NCBI RefSeq assembly: GCF_018127805.1
Contig: NZ_CP072334.1
Coordinates: 660,001-724,000 of the forward strand
DNA from: Prevotella sp. oral taxon 475
Lineage (GTDB): Bacteria; Bacteroidota; Bacteroidia; Bacteroidales; Bacteroidaceae
Direction: 5' to 3'
Length of the DNA: 64,000 nt
In this document: one piece after another, positions 15,846 through 25,400 of the stretch
Layout of the letters: every line of letters starts with the position of its first letter
Position numbering within the stretch: position 1 is the first letter of the stretch
Notes under the pieces: generated by a model
Database searches by the model: none
Told to the model about the DNA's origin: nothing
What the model saw: the letters and a program-made list of their open reading frames with translations, nothing else
Program-made: the position numbers and the translations under genes

Positions 15846-16430
15846 TTATTTGAGTCGGCCTTCCACTACCGTCCAGTCGATAATGTCCCACACAGCGGCA
15901 ATATGATCCACGCGACGGTTCTGATAATCCAGATAGTAAGCATGCTCCCAGACGTCCAATCCCAAGAGAGGTGTGAGTCCATGTCGCAGCGGATTGCCGG
16001 CATTTGCTTCTTTGGTGATGATGAGTTTGCCGTCTTTGTCTTGTGAAAGCCAGGCCCAGCCCGACCCGAAGAGCGTGGCAGCCGCCTGAGCAAACTCCTT
16101 TTTAAAGTTCTCTACGCTTCCAAAGTCTCTCGTCAGTACCTCGGCCATCTTTCCGGTGGGCTCGTTTCCCTTCACCGGAGCCTTGAACTGCTGGAAATAA
16201 AGGGCGTGATTCAGTGTCTGGCCGGCATTGTTGAAGATGGCACCATCGGGAGCCGACGTCACGATCTCTTCCACATGTTTTCCCTCAAACTCAGTTCCTG
16301 CAATCAGCGTGTTGAGCGTATTGACGTAGTTTTGCAGGTGCTTGCCATAGTGAAAAGCAATGGTCTGCTCGCTGATAACCGGTTCCAATGCGTTTTCGGC
16401 ATAAGGAAGGGTGGGCATTTGTATATTCAT
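15846..16430 (-). CDS. sodB: Fe/Mn superoxide dismutase
   Basis: The protein has 194 residues. Metal ligands are visible: HYGKH (first His), NHALYF (second His) and DVWEHAYYLDYQNRR (Asp and last His). It converts superoxide to peroxide and oxygen. Bacteroidales homologues are often cambialistic, working with iron or manganese. The ATG at 16430 (MNIQMPTLPY) is chosen because it lies properly after the promoter at 16480-16510 and because enzymes of this family begin close to the MPxLPY motif. The gene lies upstream of ahpC on the same strand, giving a compact oxygen-defence block. Confidence 0.97.
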   Translation of the reverse strand: MNIQMPTLPYAENALEPVISEQTIAFHYGKHLQNYVNTLNTLIAGTEFEGKHVEEIVTSAPDGAIFNNAGQTLNHALYFQQFKAPVKGNEPTGKMAEVLTRDFGSVENFKKEFAQAAATLFGSGWAWLSQDKDGKLIITKEANAGNPLRHGLTPLLGLDVWEHAYYLDYQNRRVDHIAAVWDIIDWTVVEGRLK

Positions 16431-16479
16431 AACAATCAATAATTTAGTTAAAAACATTTCTTTTTCTTATTCTGCACTG

Positions 16480-16510
16480 CAAAGGTAAGAACAAATCTCC
16501 GCGTTTCAAA
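16480..16510 (-). promoter_or_regulatory. Promoter for sodB
   Basis: On the minus strand: TTTG (16510-16507), a 19-nt gap, then TACCTTTG (16487-16480). An exact Bacteroidetes-type promoter, about 50 nt before the chosen start. Confidence 0.85.
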
Positions 16511-16591
16511 CAGATATTCTCTATCGAATCATAGATCTCATCTATACCATTCTTTTCTTCCTTATGACCTACTCTTTTTCTCCTTACTTCT

Positions 16592-16652
16592 CGTTTTCTT
16601 AGCTTTTGCACGCCAAAAGCTAAGAAAACGCCATGCAAAAGCTAAGAGATGG
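16592..16652. repeat. 22-bp-family element with an inverted pair
   Basis: CGTTTTCTTAGCTTTT (16592-16607) is the reverse complement of 16615-16630, and a terminal unit CAAAAGCTAAGAGATGG follows to 16652. The stretch from here to the GH20 gene (16653-17124) shows no gene or other clear element. Confidence 0.95.
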
Positions 16653-17124
16653 ACGTGCAAAAGGATAGCTTTTGAAAGTTTATCTCTATCATGTTGATTA
16701 TCAATGGATTGTAAACGCGATTTTCTAACTGGAGAAATCGCTCAGAGAAGGGCCTCCCCACAGAAGGAAACTGGACGACGGGCGGCGACTCCAACTGATT
16801 ATTTTTCTAATTTTAAATTGAAGAAACGATGGCAGTATTCTTATCGTTGTATCAAGACAACCAGCAACTGCACCACGGTTGTTATTAACAAACGAATCTA
16901 AGACCTCTAAGCTAAGGGAGAGACGGGTAAGTAGACAAATGATTATCAGCGAGTTACAAACCCGATTTTTGAGTCCTTTCTCCTTCCCGTTTTTAACAAT
17001 TGAAGAGGAACGGAAGGCGATAACGAAGACGCCTGAACCTGAACTGGGTGATGCAAGGAGAGGGCTAACCTCATTGGCTCTTGGTCTTAGAGGCGCAACC
17101 TGCCGAATCTTCAGGGAAAAACGC

Positions 17125-17132
17125 TATCTTTG
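17125..17132 (+). promoter_or_regulatory. -7 promoter element for the GH20 gene
   Basis: TATCTTTG, 20 nt before the chosen ATG. No good TTTG box lies at the usual distance, so only the -7 element is claimed. It helps choose the 17152 start over longer in-frame readings. Confidence 0.5.
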
Positions 17133-17151
17133 CGTGGAAAAATCTAAGAAG

Positions 17152-19035
17152 ATGAGAAAAAGAATCTGGAAAACTCTCTGTCGGCAGACCGTCTTTGTGG
17201 GTCTGCTCCTTGTGGTCTGCCTCGGAACCAGTGCGCAGAAGCTCATTCCCGCACCCGTAGAACTGAAACCATTGGGTGGGAAAACGCGCGTGAGAACCGT
17301 AGACGAGCGCATCGACTCCCGTCTCAAGTTACCCGCTGAGGGCTATATGCTCACCGTTTCTGCCGACGGACGGGCTGCCATTCGGGCCAAAGACCACCGC
17401 GGAATTCTTTGGGCCAAAGCCACTCTGCGACAGCTTGCTGCCGAAGACGGAACAACGCCCTGCGTGCGGATCAAAGACTATCCTGCCTTTCCTCTGCGCG
17501 GCTTCATGCACGACACAGGGCGCAACTTCCGTTCGGTGGAACAACTCAAAAAAGACCTCGAACTTCTCTCCGCCTATAAGCTCAATCTCTTTCACTGGCA
17601 TCTCACCGACCATCCCGCCTGGCGCATCCAATGCCGAGCCTATCCGCAACTGAACGATGCCCGGTTTCAGCGTGCCGGGCGCGATGAGGGTCGTTTTTAC
17701 ACCTACGACGAGATACGCCACGTCATCGCCTATGCTCGAGAACTGGGCATTACCGTGCTGCCCGAGATCGATATGCCCGGACATAGTCAGTATTTCGAGA
17801 AAGCTTTCGGATTCTCCATGGCTTCAAAACAGGGGATGGAGGTGCTGAAGAAATGTCTCGACGAATTTTTCGGCGAAATCTCTCGCCAAGATTGCCCCAT
17901 GATTCACATCGGAAGCGACGAAATCCACATCGACAATCCGCAAGCCTTTATCCGCTTTTGCGAAGAAGTGGCCCATCAACACGGTCGGCAGGTGGTGGTA
18001 TGGGATCCCGGTTTGAAGGCCTCGCCAACGGCCATCGCTCAGGTGTGGCGCGAGAATCAGATGGGCGACGTAGATGCTACCGCCTATCCTCATCGTTACA
18101 TCGACTCCTACATGGGTTATCTCAACAAAGGGAATCCCTTCTGCAACGTCGTTAAATACCTTTTGCACACCCCCTGCGGAGTGTCCTCCGCCAATGGAAA
18201 AGCACTGGGCGGCATCCTCTGTTTGTGGAACGATGTCCGCGTGGCCGATCAGCGTCTCCTCTTCCCCCACAACGGCATGCCGCAGTGTCTGCTCCCCTTT
18301 GCCGAGCGATTCTGGCGGGGCGGAACAGCTCTGCCCATGGGTGAAGAGAATCTGTTGCCTCCTGCCGGCAGCGAATGGCATCGGCGTGTAACCGAGTTTG
18401 AGCGTCGTCTTTCCTGGCACCGCGATCATCTGCTCTACGACTGGGACATGCGATGGGTGGCTAACGCCGATCTGCACTGGCGTGTCTCGCTGCCTCAGCC
18501 CCGAGGCACCCATCCTGACTCCCTCCGTTGGACCGAAGCTTGGGGTGGAACCGTCAACCTGATCGAACTGGTCAAACGCCACCACATCCCTCTCCTACCC
18601 ACGATGGATGCCTGGATGGAAACCCAACTCTTCGTTCCGCGCGACACCGTTATCACGGCCTGGGTGGGATTTGAAACGCCGCCCCGCTCCTCGCGCATCT
18701 CCGACGGCATCGGCTACCAAGGCTACTGGGAGTCGCAGGGCCGACTCTTCGTGGGCCATCAAGAGATTTTCCCTCCCGAGCCTTGGGCCGAACCAGGGAA
18801 ATATCGTTATCATGAACAAACCTGGAGACAAGCACCCTCGGAGATACCCTATACCAATGAGCAATTCTTCTGGATGCGTTCGCCGGCCCGACTACCTCTG
18901 AAAGCCGGCCGAAACACCATTCGACTCTATTGCCCACGCGTCTTTCCCAACGAATCGTGGTTCGTTTCCTTCATCCCCATTCACTTAGACGCCAACGGAC
19001 ACGTGTCGGAGGCACAGGGAATCCAATTCTATTGA
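17152..19035 (+). CDS. GH20 beta-N-acetylhexosaminidase, secreted
   Basis: The protein has 627 residues with a signal peptide ending GTSAQ. A GH20b-type N-terminal domain is followed by the catalytic barrel. Signatures are GFMHDTGRNF, NLFHWHLTDHPAWR, LPEIDMPGHSQY and the catalytic Asp-Glu pair in IGSDEIHI. The C-terminal part (about residues 480-627) is a beta-rich appendage with hydrophobic-aromatic content. It should remove terminal GlcNAc or GalNAc from host glycans or from cell-wall fragments. It overlaps the converging rsmD gene by 7 nt. In-frame sequence upstream of 17152 lacks coding character. Confidence 0.93.
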   Translation: MRKRIWKTLCRQTVFVGLLLVVCLGTSAQKLIPAPVELKPLGGKTRVRTVDERIDSRLKLPAEGYMLTVSADGRAAIRAKDHRGILWAKATLRQLAAEDGTTPCVRIKDYPAFPLRGFMHDTGRNFRSVEQLKKDLELLSAYKLNLFHWHLTDHPAWRIQCRAYPQLNDARFQRAGRDEGRFYTYDEIRHVIAYARELGITVLPEIDMPGHSQYFEKAFGFSMASKQGMEVLKKCLDEFFGEISRQDCPMIHIGSDEIHIDNPQAFIRFCEEVAHQHGRQVVVWDPGLKASPTAIAQVWRENQMGDVDATAYPHRYIDSYMGYLNKGNPFCNVVKYLLHTPCGVSSANGKALGGILCLWNDVRVADQRLLFPHNGMPQCLLPFAERFWRGGTALPMGEENLLPPAGSEWHRRVTEFERRLSWHRDHLLYDWDMRWVANADLHWRVSLPQPRGTHPDSLRWTEAWGGTVNLIELVKRHHIPLLPTMDAWMETQLFVPRDTVITAWVGFETPPRSSRISDGIGYQGYWESQGRLFVGHQEIFPPEPWAEPGKYRYHEQTWRQAPSEIPYTNEQFFWMRSPARLPLKAGRNTIRLYCPRVFPNESWFVSFIPIHLDANGHVSEAQGIQFY

Positions 19036-19568
19036 CCAAGCCGAAAAATGCTGAAGTTCACGCTTCCATACGCCCGATGTTCCACGAAATGAGGATGCTG
19101 AGAGAAGCAATCTTGTTTTCCATGCTCGAAAACAAATACGCCGCCGGGTTTTAGAAGGCCCTGTTGGAAGACGCGCGAGGGAATTTCGCTCAATTCGGGC
19201 AAGGCATACGGCGGGTCGGCAAAGATGAAATCGAACGACTGACGGCAGCTTCGGAGAAACCGAAAAACGTCTCCGCGAATCAAAAAGCTGCGGTTCGTGC
19301 CCAGCTTCTCGGTGCACTGACGGATGAACCGAGCGTGATCGCGGTCGGCTTCCACACTCGTCACCGAAGCACATCCCCGGGAAAGCAACTCTAAAGAAAT
19401 GCTCCCCGTACCGGCAAAGAGGTCGAGCGCGGTGATCTCTTCAAAGTCGAGATAGCCCATGAGCACGTTAAAGATGTTTTCCTTAGCAAAATCGGTGGTG
19501 GGACGGGCCTTGAACGTGCGGGGAATGTCGAAGTGCCGTCCTTTGTATTGTCCTGTTATAATACGCAT
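19029..19568 (-). CDS. rsmD: 16S rRNA (guanine966-N2)-methyltransferase
   Basis: The protein has 179 residues. The RsmD N-terminal motif MRIITGQYKGR is followed by RPTTDFAKENIFNVL, the SAM-binding LDLFAGTGSISLE and the catalytic FIFADPPY. It methylates G966 of 16S rRNA during small-subunit assembly. The start at 19568 fits the family N terminus exactly. It lies 45 nt downstream of the DUF3822 gene, a pairing that recurs in Bacteroidetes. Confidence 0.95.
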   Translation of the reverse strand: MRIITGQYKGRHFDIPRTFKARPTTDFAKENIFNVLMGYLDFEEITALDLFAGTGSISLELLSRGCASVTSVEADRDHARFIRQCTEKLGTNRSFLIRGDVFRFLRSCRQSFDFIFADPPYALPELSEIPSRVFQQGLLKPGGVFVFEHGKQDCFSQHPHFVEHRAYGSVNFSIFRLGQ

Positions 19569-19613
19569 GGAGTAAAATATCAATAAAGAAAAGGGAGAGG
19601 GCGAGGGTGAATA

Positions 19614-20447
19614 TCACTTCTCGCCCTCGTGTGTGTCTTTCAGAAAGAACGTCATCAAGTCGTAAGGCAGATGAGGGATGGTGGTGATGGGAGCGCGATG
19701 GAAGTCGGCCGAAGGATTGATGACATAGGTTCTTTTAACGAATTTCTGAAAAGCCGCCTTCAACCAGTCTCGTTCGGGAATCTCACCCACGAGGTGCAGT
19801 TCGTCGCTGAGCGCATTCATGCCCAGCTGTTTCCAAACATAAAGAACGAAATAGAGAGCATCGCGCGAGTTGCCTGCCTCGAAAACATTACAAAATCGGA
19901 ATCGATTCTTCTCGAAAGCAAACACCTCTAATCGCTTGCCATGAAAGTAAGTATACAGCTTTCTACCTATTCCCGTAAAACTGCGGCGGTGCAAATGCGT
20001 CCACACACTGCGCATCAAGGGGGTGATGCGCACGTCGGCGAAGTGGTCGGTGAGCACCAATTGCAAGTCTTTGCTTACTGGAAACACCGCCACGGCATTC
20101 AGTTCGTTCAGCACCTGATGCCGAAGTGTATCGCCATCGCCCAGCACAAAGGTGTGGCGGTAAAGCTCCTCCACCTCTTCCTCGTGAAACACGTCGATCG
20201 GCAGCAGCATCACTGGCGCATCGATGAGCAGGTTCACCTTCTTATATCCCCGCATCAGCAGCATCGAAGTTTTAAAAGCCTCGCGCAGATTAGCAGCCAT
20301 CGAAATACCGCTTCGCACGGTGTAAGGCTCGAAAAGGAGCTGTTTCTCCGTGCTACGGTCCACCACGGCAAAAGCCAAAGCGGTCCGGCTCAGGCGCACA
20401 ATCAGTCGGGTTTGCTCCAATTGCATATCGTTTACGTTTTCCTGCAT
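19614..20447 (-). CDS. DUF3822 family protein
   Basis: The protein has 277 residues with no signal peptide or membrane segment. I recognise it as DUF3822 from its position beside rsmD and its pattern of short strands and helices (for example GNSRDALYFVLYVWKQLGMN and ELHLVGEIPE, an actin-like or ASKHA-type look). No function is established. The ATG at 20447 (MQENVND) is chosen because upstream residues would overlap the small membrane ORF. It forms a likely operon with rsmD. Confidence 0.8.
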   Translation of the reverse strand: MQENVNDMQLEQTRLIVRLSRTALAFAVVDRSTEKQLLFEPYTVRSGISMAANLREAFKTSMLLMRGYKKVNLLIDAPVMLLPIDVFHEEEVEELYRHTFVLGDGDTLRHQVLNELNAVAVFPVSKDLQLVLTDHFADVRITPLMRSVWTHLHRRSFTGIGRKLYTYFHGKRLEVFAFEKNRFRFCNVFEAGNSRDALYFVLYVWKQLGMNALSDELHLVGEIPERDWLKAAFQKFVKRTYVINPSADFHRAPITTIPHLPYDLMTFFLKDTHEGEK

Positions 20448-20461
20448 CGTTGTTCGAAAGG

Positions 20462-20551
20462 TTAAAAGCCGATGCTGCGGATGCTCAGAAAACACAGAAC
20501 GACGAGCACCAGCACGCACAAGGCCAGGATGTAATTAACGAGGGGATTCAT
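20462..20551 (-). CDS. Putative 29-residue single-span membrane peptide
   Basis: The sequence runs MNPLVNYILALCVLVLVVLC and ends FLSIRSIGF: a polar N terminus, one membrane span, and a short basic tail. It ends 14 nt upstream of the DUF3822 start on the same strand, so it could be the first gene of the DUF3822-rsmD operon. The composition is too regular for random sequence, but no family is recognised. It may be a real small protein or a chance hydrophobic ORF. Confidence 0.45.
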   Translation of the reverse strand: MNPLVNYILALCVLVLVVLCFLSIRSIGF

Positions 20552-20666
20552 TCGAAGGTTCAGAATACTTTTCCTAACTTTGTCATCCCGTTGCCGCACG
20601 GGCTTTTTTAGGTGTTGCAAAAGTACGAATTTGTTTGCAAATCCCACCTCTTCAACTTAAAAAACA

Positions 20667-22097
20667 ATGATGACCGACGAGATTCTCTTTCATATTCAAC
20701 GCCACTTCCGTTTCCATCCCACTACCGAACAGGAAGAGGCCATCCAGACGTTTGCCCGTTTTCTCACCGCCCGCGACCCGCATTCGCTCATGATTCTCAC
20801 CGGAAGTGCCGGTACGGGAAAGACCTCTATCGCCGGTGCCATCGTGCAAACGCTCACGCAGTTGCGGCAGAAGGTGGTGCTGATGGCCCCGACGGGCCGG
20901 GCCGCCAAGGTGTTTTCGATGAACAGCGATGGGCATCCGGCCTTCACCATCCACCGCAAAATCTACCGACAACGCACCTTCGACGGATCGGGCGGCCGTT
21001 TCAACCTCAACGACAATCTTTTTACCGACACGCTCTTTATGGTAGACGAGGCCTCGATGGTGGCCAATTTGGGTGCTGCCGACACCACTTTCGGCAGCGG
21101 ATGCCTGCTCGACGACCTCGTGCAATACGTCTATGCCGGGCGCAACTGCCGTCTGCTGCTCATCGGAGACAAGGCTCAGCTGCCTCCGGTGGGCGAAACG
21201 GAATCGCCCGCACTGCTCGCACACGTCATGGAGGGTTACGGAATGACTGTCTTTCACTGCGACCTGAGCGAGGTGTTGCGCCAGAATCAGAACAGCGGCA
21301 TCCTCTTCAACGCCACCCGAATCCGTGAGCTGATCACCCGCGAACATCTTACGCAGTTGCCCCAAATCCGCCTAACGGCTTTCGCCGACGTGACGCTTGT
21401 CTCGGGCGACGAGCTGGTCGACCGTCTCAACAGCAGCTACAACCAGGTGGGAACCGACGAAACCATCGTCATCACCCGCAGCAACAAGCGCGCCAACATC
21501 TTCAATCGGGGCATCCGCGGCATGGTGCTTGAGTGCGAAGAGATGCTCGTTCGCGGCGACCTCCTCATGATTGTCAAGAACAACTACTACTGGACCGAGC
21601 GCGAAAAATCCTCCATCTCTTTCCTGGCCAACGGCGACAGGGCGCGTGTGGTCCGAGTGAGTCACCAGCGAAAGGAGCACGATCTTCATTTTGCCGACGT
21701 GTGGTTGCAGTTCCCCGACTACGAAAACCTGGAACTGGAAGCCACCGTTGTGCTCGAGAGTCTCACTACCGAGGCTCCCGCACTTACCCGCGAGCAGAAC
21801 GAACACCTATATAATAAGGTGATGGAAGACTATGCCGACATCCCCTTGAAAGCCGATCGGATGAAGAAAGTCAAGAACGACGTCTTTTTTAACGCCCTGC
21901 AAATCAAATATGCCTATGCCATTACCTGCCACAAAGCTCAGGGCGGACAGTGGGAACACGTCTTTCTCGACCAGGGCTATGTCTCTGCCGAGGCTCTCAC
22001 CCCCGACTATCTGCACTGGCTCTACACGGCCTTTACGAGGGCGCGGAGCCGACTTTTTCTCGTGAACTGGCCCCAAGCGCAGTGCGAAGAAACATAA
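20667..22097 (+). CDS. RecD-like ATP-dependent DNA helicase (SF1)
   Basis: The protein has 476 residues. Motif I is GSAGTGKTS (about residue 46); Walker B is MVDEASM; motif III is LLIGDKAQLPPVG; the C-terminal UvrD-like end carries ITCHKAQGGQWEHVFLD and LYTAFTRARSRLFLV. It is shorter than RecD2 and lacks its N-terminal helix-hairpin region, matching the small AAA/RecD-like group common in Bacteroidetes. It should unwind DNA 5' to 3'; its cellular role is not known. It starts 115 nt from the divergent small membrane peptide. ATG at 20670 is an equal alternative. Confidence 0.88.
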   Translation: MMTDEILFHIQRHFRFHPTTEQEEAIQTFARFLTARDPHSLMILTGSAGTGKTSIAGAIVQTLTQLRQKVVLMAPTGRAAKVFSMNSDGHPAFTIHRKIYRQRTFDGSGGRFNLNDNLFTDTLFMVDEASMVANLGAADTTFGSGCLLDDLVQYVYAGRNCRLLLIGDKAQLPPVGETESPALLAHVMEGYGMTVFHCDLSEVLRQNQNSGILFNATRIRELITREHLTQLPQIRLTAFADVTLVSGDELVDRLNSSYNQVGTDETIVITRSNKRANIFNRGIRGMVLECEEMLVRGDLLMIVKNNYYWTEREKSSISFLANGDRARVVRVSHQRKEHDLHFADVWLQFPDYENLELEATVVLESLTTEAPALTREQNEHLYNKVMEDYADIPLKADRMKKVKNDVFFNALQIKYAYAITCHKAQGGQWEHVFLDQGYVSAEALTPDYLHWLYTAFTRARSRLFLVNWPQAQCEET

Positions 22098-22106
22098 CCC
22101 GCTTTT

Positions 22107-22212
22107 CAAAAGCTAAGAAAATGCATCGCGAAAGCTAAGAAAACGGCAGGCAAAAGCTAAGAAAATGCAAGGCAAAAGCTAAGAAAACGCACATCAAAAG
22201 CTAAGAGATGAG
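22107..22212. repeat. 22-bp-family repeat, five units
   Basis: Units begin at 22107, 22129, 22151, 22173 and 22195, an exact 22-bp period. The last ends AAGCTAAGAGATG. It lies 10 nt beyond the helicase stop codon. Confidence 0.97.
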
Positions 22213-22363
22213 AAACGAATTTGTAAACGACTGTCTATCAAAGAGATAGAAACGCCTTTTTCAAAATAGTTTCCAGTAGATTCTTCGGTGAGTCTTCACG
22301 TCCAATGCACTCCGCCTTCATCGTGCTATTCATCGTTTTCTGTTCGTCGAACGACCTCATAAA

Positions 22364-22395
22364 TTTGCGCATCTCACGAATAAGTGCTAACTTTG
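22364..22395 (+). promoter_or_regulatory. Promoter for dnaE
   Basis: TTTG (22364-22367), a 20-nt gap, then TAACTTTG (22388-22395). The leader to the ATG at 22429 would be about 27 nt. It rules out longer in-frame starts of dnaE. Confidence 0.85.
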
Positions 22396-22428
22396 AGCCT
22401 CGAAATTCAACTCAAGAAGCCCCATCAA

Positions 22429-25400
22429 ATGGAAGATTTCGTACACCTTCACGTACATACTTATTACTCAATTCTCGACGGACAGTCGAGCGTGCAACGT
22501 CTCGTAGACAAGGCCGTGGCCAACGGTATGCGAGGCATGGCCCTCACAGACCATGGCAACATGTTCGGCACAAAAGAGTTTTATAACTATTGTAAAAAGG
22601 TGAACGGCAAACGCAAAGAAGAGGGCTTGCCCGAGTTTAAACCCATCATCGGATGCGAAATGTATGTGGCTCGCCACCGAAAAACCGATAAGGTGAAGGA
22701 GAACGGCGACATGAGCGGCTACCATCTCATCGTCTTGGCTAAAAACTATCAAGGATATAAAAACCTCATCAAACTGGTTTCGCGGGCCTGGGTAGATGGT
22801 TATTACATGCGTCCGCGCACCGACCGCGAAGATTTGGAACGCTACCACGAGGGCCTCATCGTGTGTTCGGCCTGCATTGCGGGCGAGGTGCCCCGCAAAA
22901 TTCTCAAAGACGACCTCGCCGGAGCTCGTGAAGCCGTGGAGTGGTATCATCGTGTTTTTGGCGAAGACTACTACTTAGAGCTGCAACGACACGAGGTAAA
23001 AGATCCTCATATCCGAGCCAATCGCGAGGCGTTCCCCTTGCAACAACGCGCCAATAAGGTGATGCTGCAACTGGCAAAAGAGTATCACATCAAGGTGGTG
23101 TGCACCAATGATGCACATTTCGTAGACAAAGAGAATGCTGAAGCTCACGACCACCTGCTCTGTCTCTCAACCGGTAAAGACTTAGACGACCCCTCGCGTA
23201 TGCTCTACTCGAAACAAGAGTGGTTTAAAACCCGCGAGGAAATGAACGAGGTGTTCGGCGATCTGCCCGAGGCTATGCGCAATACGCTCGAGATTCTCGA
23301 CAAGGTGGAGACTTATTCTATCGACCATTCGCCCATCATGCCTTTCTTTCCCATCCCCGAAGACTTCGGAACCGAAGAGCAATGGCGGCAACGTTTCTCG
23401 CCGGAAGACCTGTACAGGGAGTTCACCAGCGACGAAAACGGAAACAACCAACTACCTGCCGAGGAGGGAGAAGCGAAAATCAAGAAGCTGGGAGGCATCG
23501 ATAAGCTCTACCGAATCAAGTTCGAGGCCGACTATCTGGCCAAACTCGCCTACGACGGAGCAATGCGTTTGTATGGCAATCCGCTGACCGACGAGGTGAA
23601 AGAACGCATCAACTTCGAACTACACATCATGAAGACGATGGGCTTCCCGGGCTATTTTCTCATCGTGCAAGACTTTATCAACGCAGCCGAAAACGAACTG
23701 GAAGTGATGGTTGGGCCTGGTCGTGGGTCGGCAGCAGGCTCTGTTGTGGCCTACTGTTTGGGCATTACAAAAATCGATCCCATTAAATACGACCTGCTGT
23801 TCGAGCGTTTTCTCAATCCCGATCGCATCTCATTGCCCGATATCGATACCGACTTCGACGACGACGGACGAGGACGCGTACTCGAATGGGTGGAAAATAA
23901 ATACGGACACGATAAGGTGGCACACATCATTACCTATGGTACGATGGCCACCAAAAACTCGATTAAGGACGTGGCGCGTGTGGAAAAAGTGCCGCTCGAC
24001 CAAGTGAATGCCCTCTGCAAACTCATCCCCGATAAACTGCCCGATGGTTTGAAGATGAACATTCCTAATGCTATCAAAAGCATTCCGGAGCTTCGCGAGG
24101 CCGAAGCTTCTACCGATGAGCGGATGAGAAACACCATGATGTATGCCAAAATGCTGGAGGGCACCGTGCGCGGAACAGGTATCCACGCCTGCGGAACCAT
24201 CATCTGCCGCGATGCCATTAGCGATTGGGTGCCCGTTTCCACAGCCGAAGACAAGACAGACCCTGGACATAAGCTGCTGTGTACACAATATGACGGACAC
24301 GTCATTGAAGAAACGGGACTCATCAAGATGGACTTCCTCGGTCTGAAGACGCTTTCCATTCTGAAAGAGGCGGTCGAAAACGTTCGCGTCTCTATGGGAA
24401 CGAACATCGATTTGGAAAAGATTCCCATCGACGATCCCCTCACTTACCAGCTCTATTGCGAGGGACGAACCATCGGAACCTTCCAGTTCGAGTCTGCCGG
24501 CATGCAAAAATACCTGCGAGAACTGCAACCTTCGGTCTTCGAAGACCTCATTGCGATGAACGCTCTCTATCGTCCGGGACCCATGGACTATATTCCTGAC
24601 TTCATTGCACGTAAACGCGACCCATCAAAGGTACAGTACGACATCCCGTGCATGGAGAAATACCTCAAAGATACGTATGGTATCACCGTCTATCAAGAAC
24701 AAGTGATGCTCCTGGCACGTCAGTTAGCAGGTTTCACAAGGGGGCAAAGCGACACGCTAAGAAAGGCCATGGGCAAGAAGCTTATGGCCCAAATGGATAA
24801 GTTGGAGACGCTTTTCTACGAGGGCGGAACGAAGAACGGACACTCTAAAGAGACATTGAACAAGATTTGGGAAGACTGGAAGAAGTTTGCTTCCTATGCT
24901 TTCAACAAGAGTCACGCCACATGCTACTCGTGGGTCGCTTTCCAAACGGCTTATCTCAAAGCGCATTATCCGGCCGAATACATGGCGGCCGTGATGAGTA
25001 GGAACCTTGCCAACATCGCCGAAATCACGAAATTCATGGACGAATGCCGCTCAATGGGCATCAGAACGTTGGGCCCCGACGTGAATGAATCGCGTCTGAA
25101 ATTCAGTGTTAACAAAAAAGGTGAAATTCGTTTCGGTCTTGCGGCCATCAAGGGAATGGGCGATGCGGCGGCACAAGCCATCATCAGCGAGCGCGAAACC
25201 AATGGTCCTTTCAAGGATGTCTTCGATGTTGTGCAGCGCGTCAACCTAAGTTCAGTCAACAAAAAAGCACTTGAGAGCTTGGCTTTGAGTGGTGGTTTCG
25301 ACAGCTTTTCTATCGCTCGGGAACGCTATATAGGTACTGATGTCAAAGGAACGGCTTTCCTCGACACGCTCGTTCGCTACGGACAGCTCTACCAAGCCGA

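Noticed and set aside
16704..16901. Possible 65-residue gene upstream of the GH20 gene
   Set aside because: Random-looking composition, no start context and no promoter; the GH20 promoter element lies further downstream.
19029..19035. Seven-nt overlap of the ends of GH20 and rsmD as evidence of a frameshift
   Set aside because: Both proteins have full family length; converging genes often overlap slightly.
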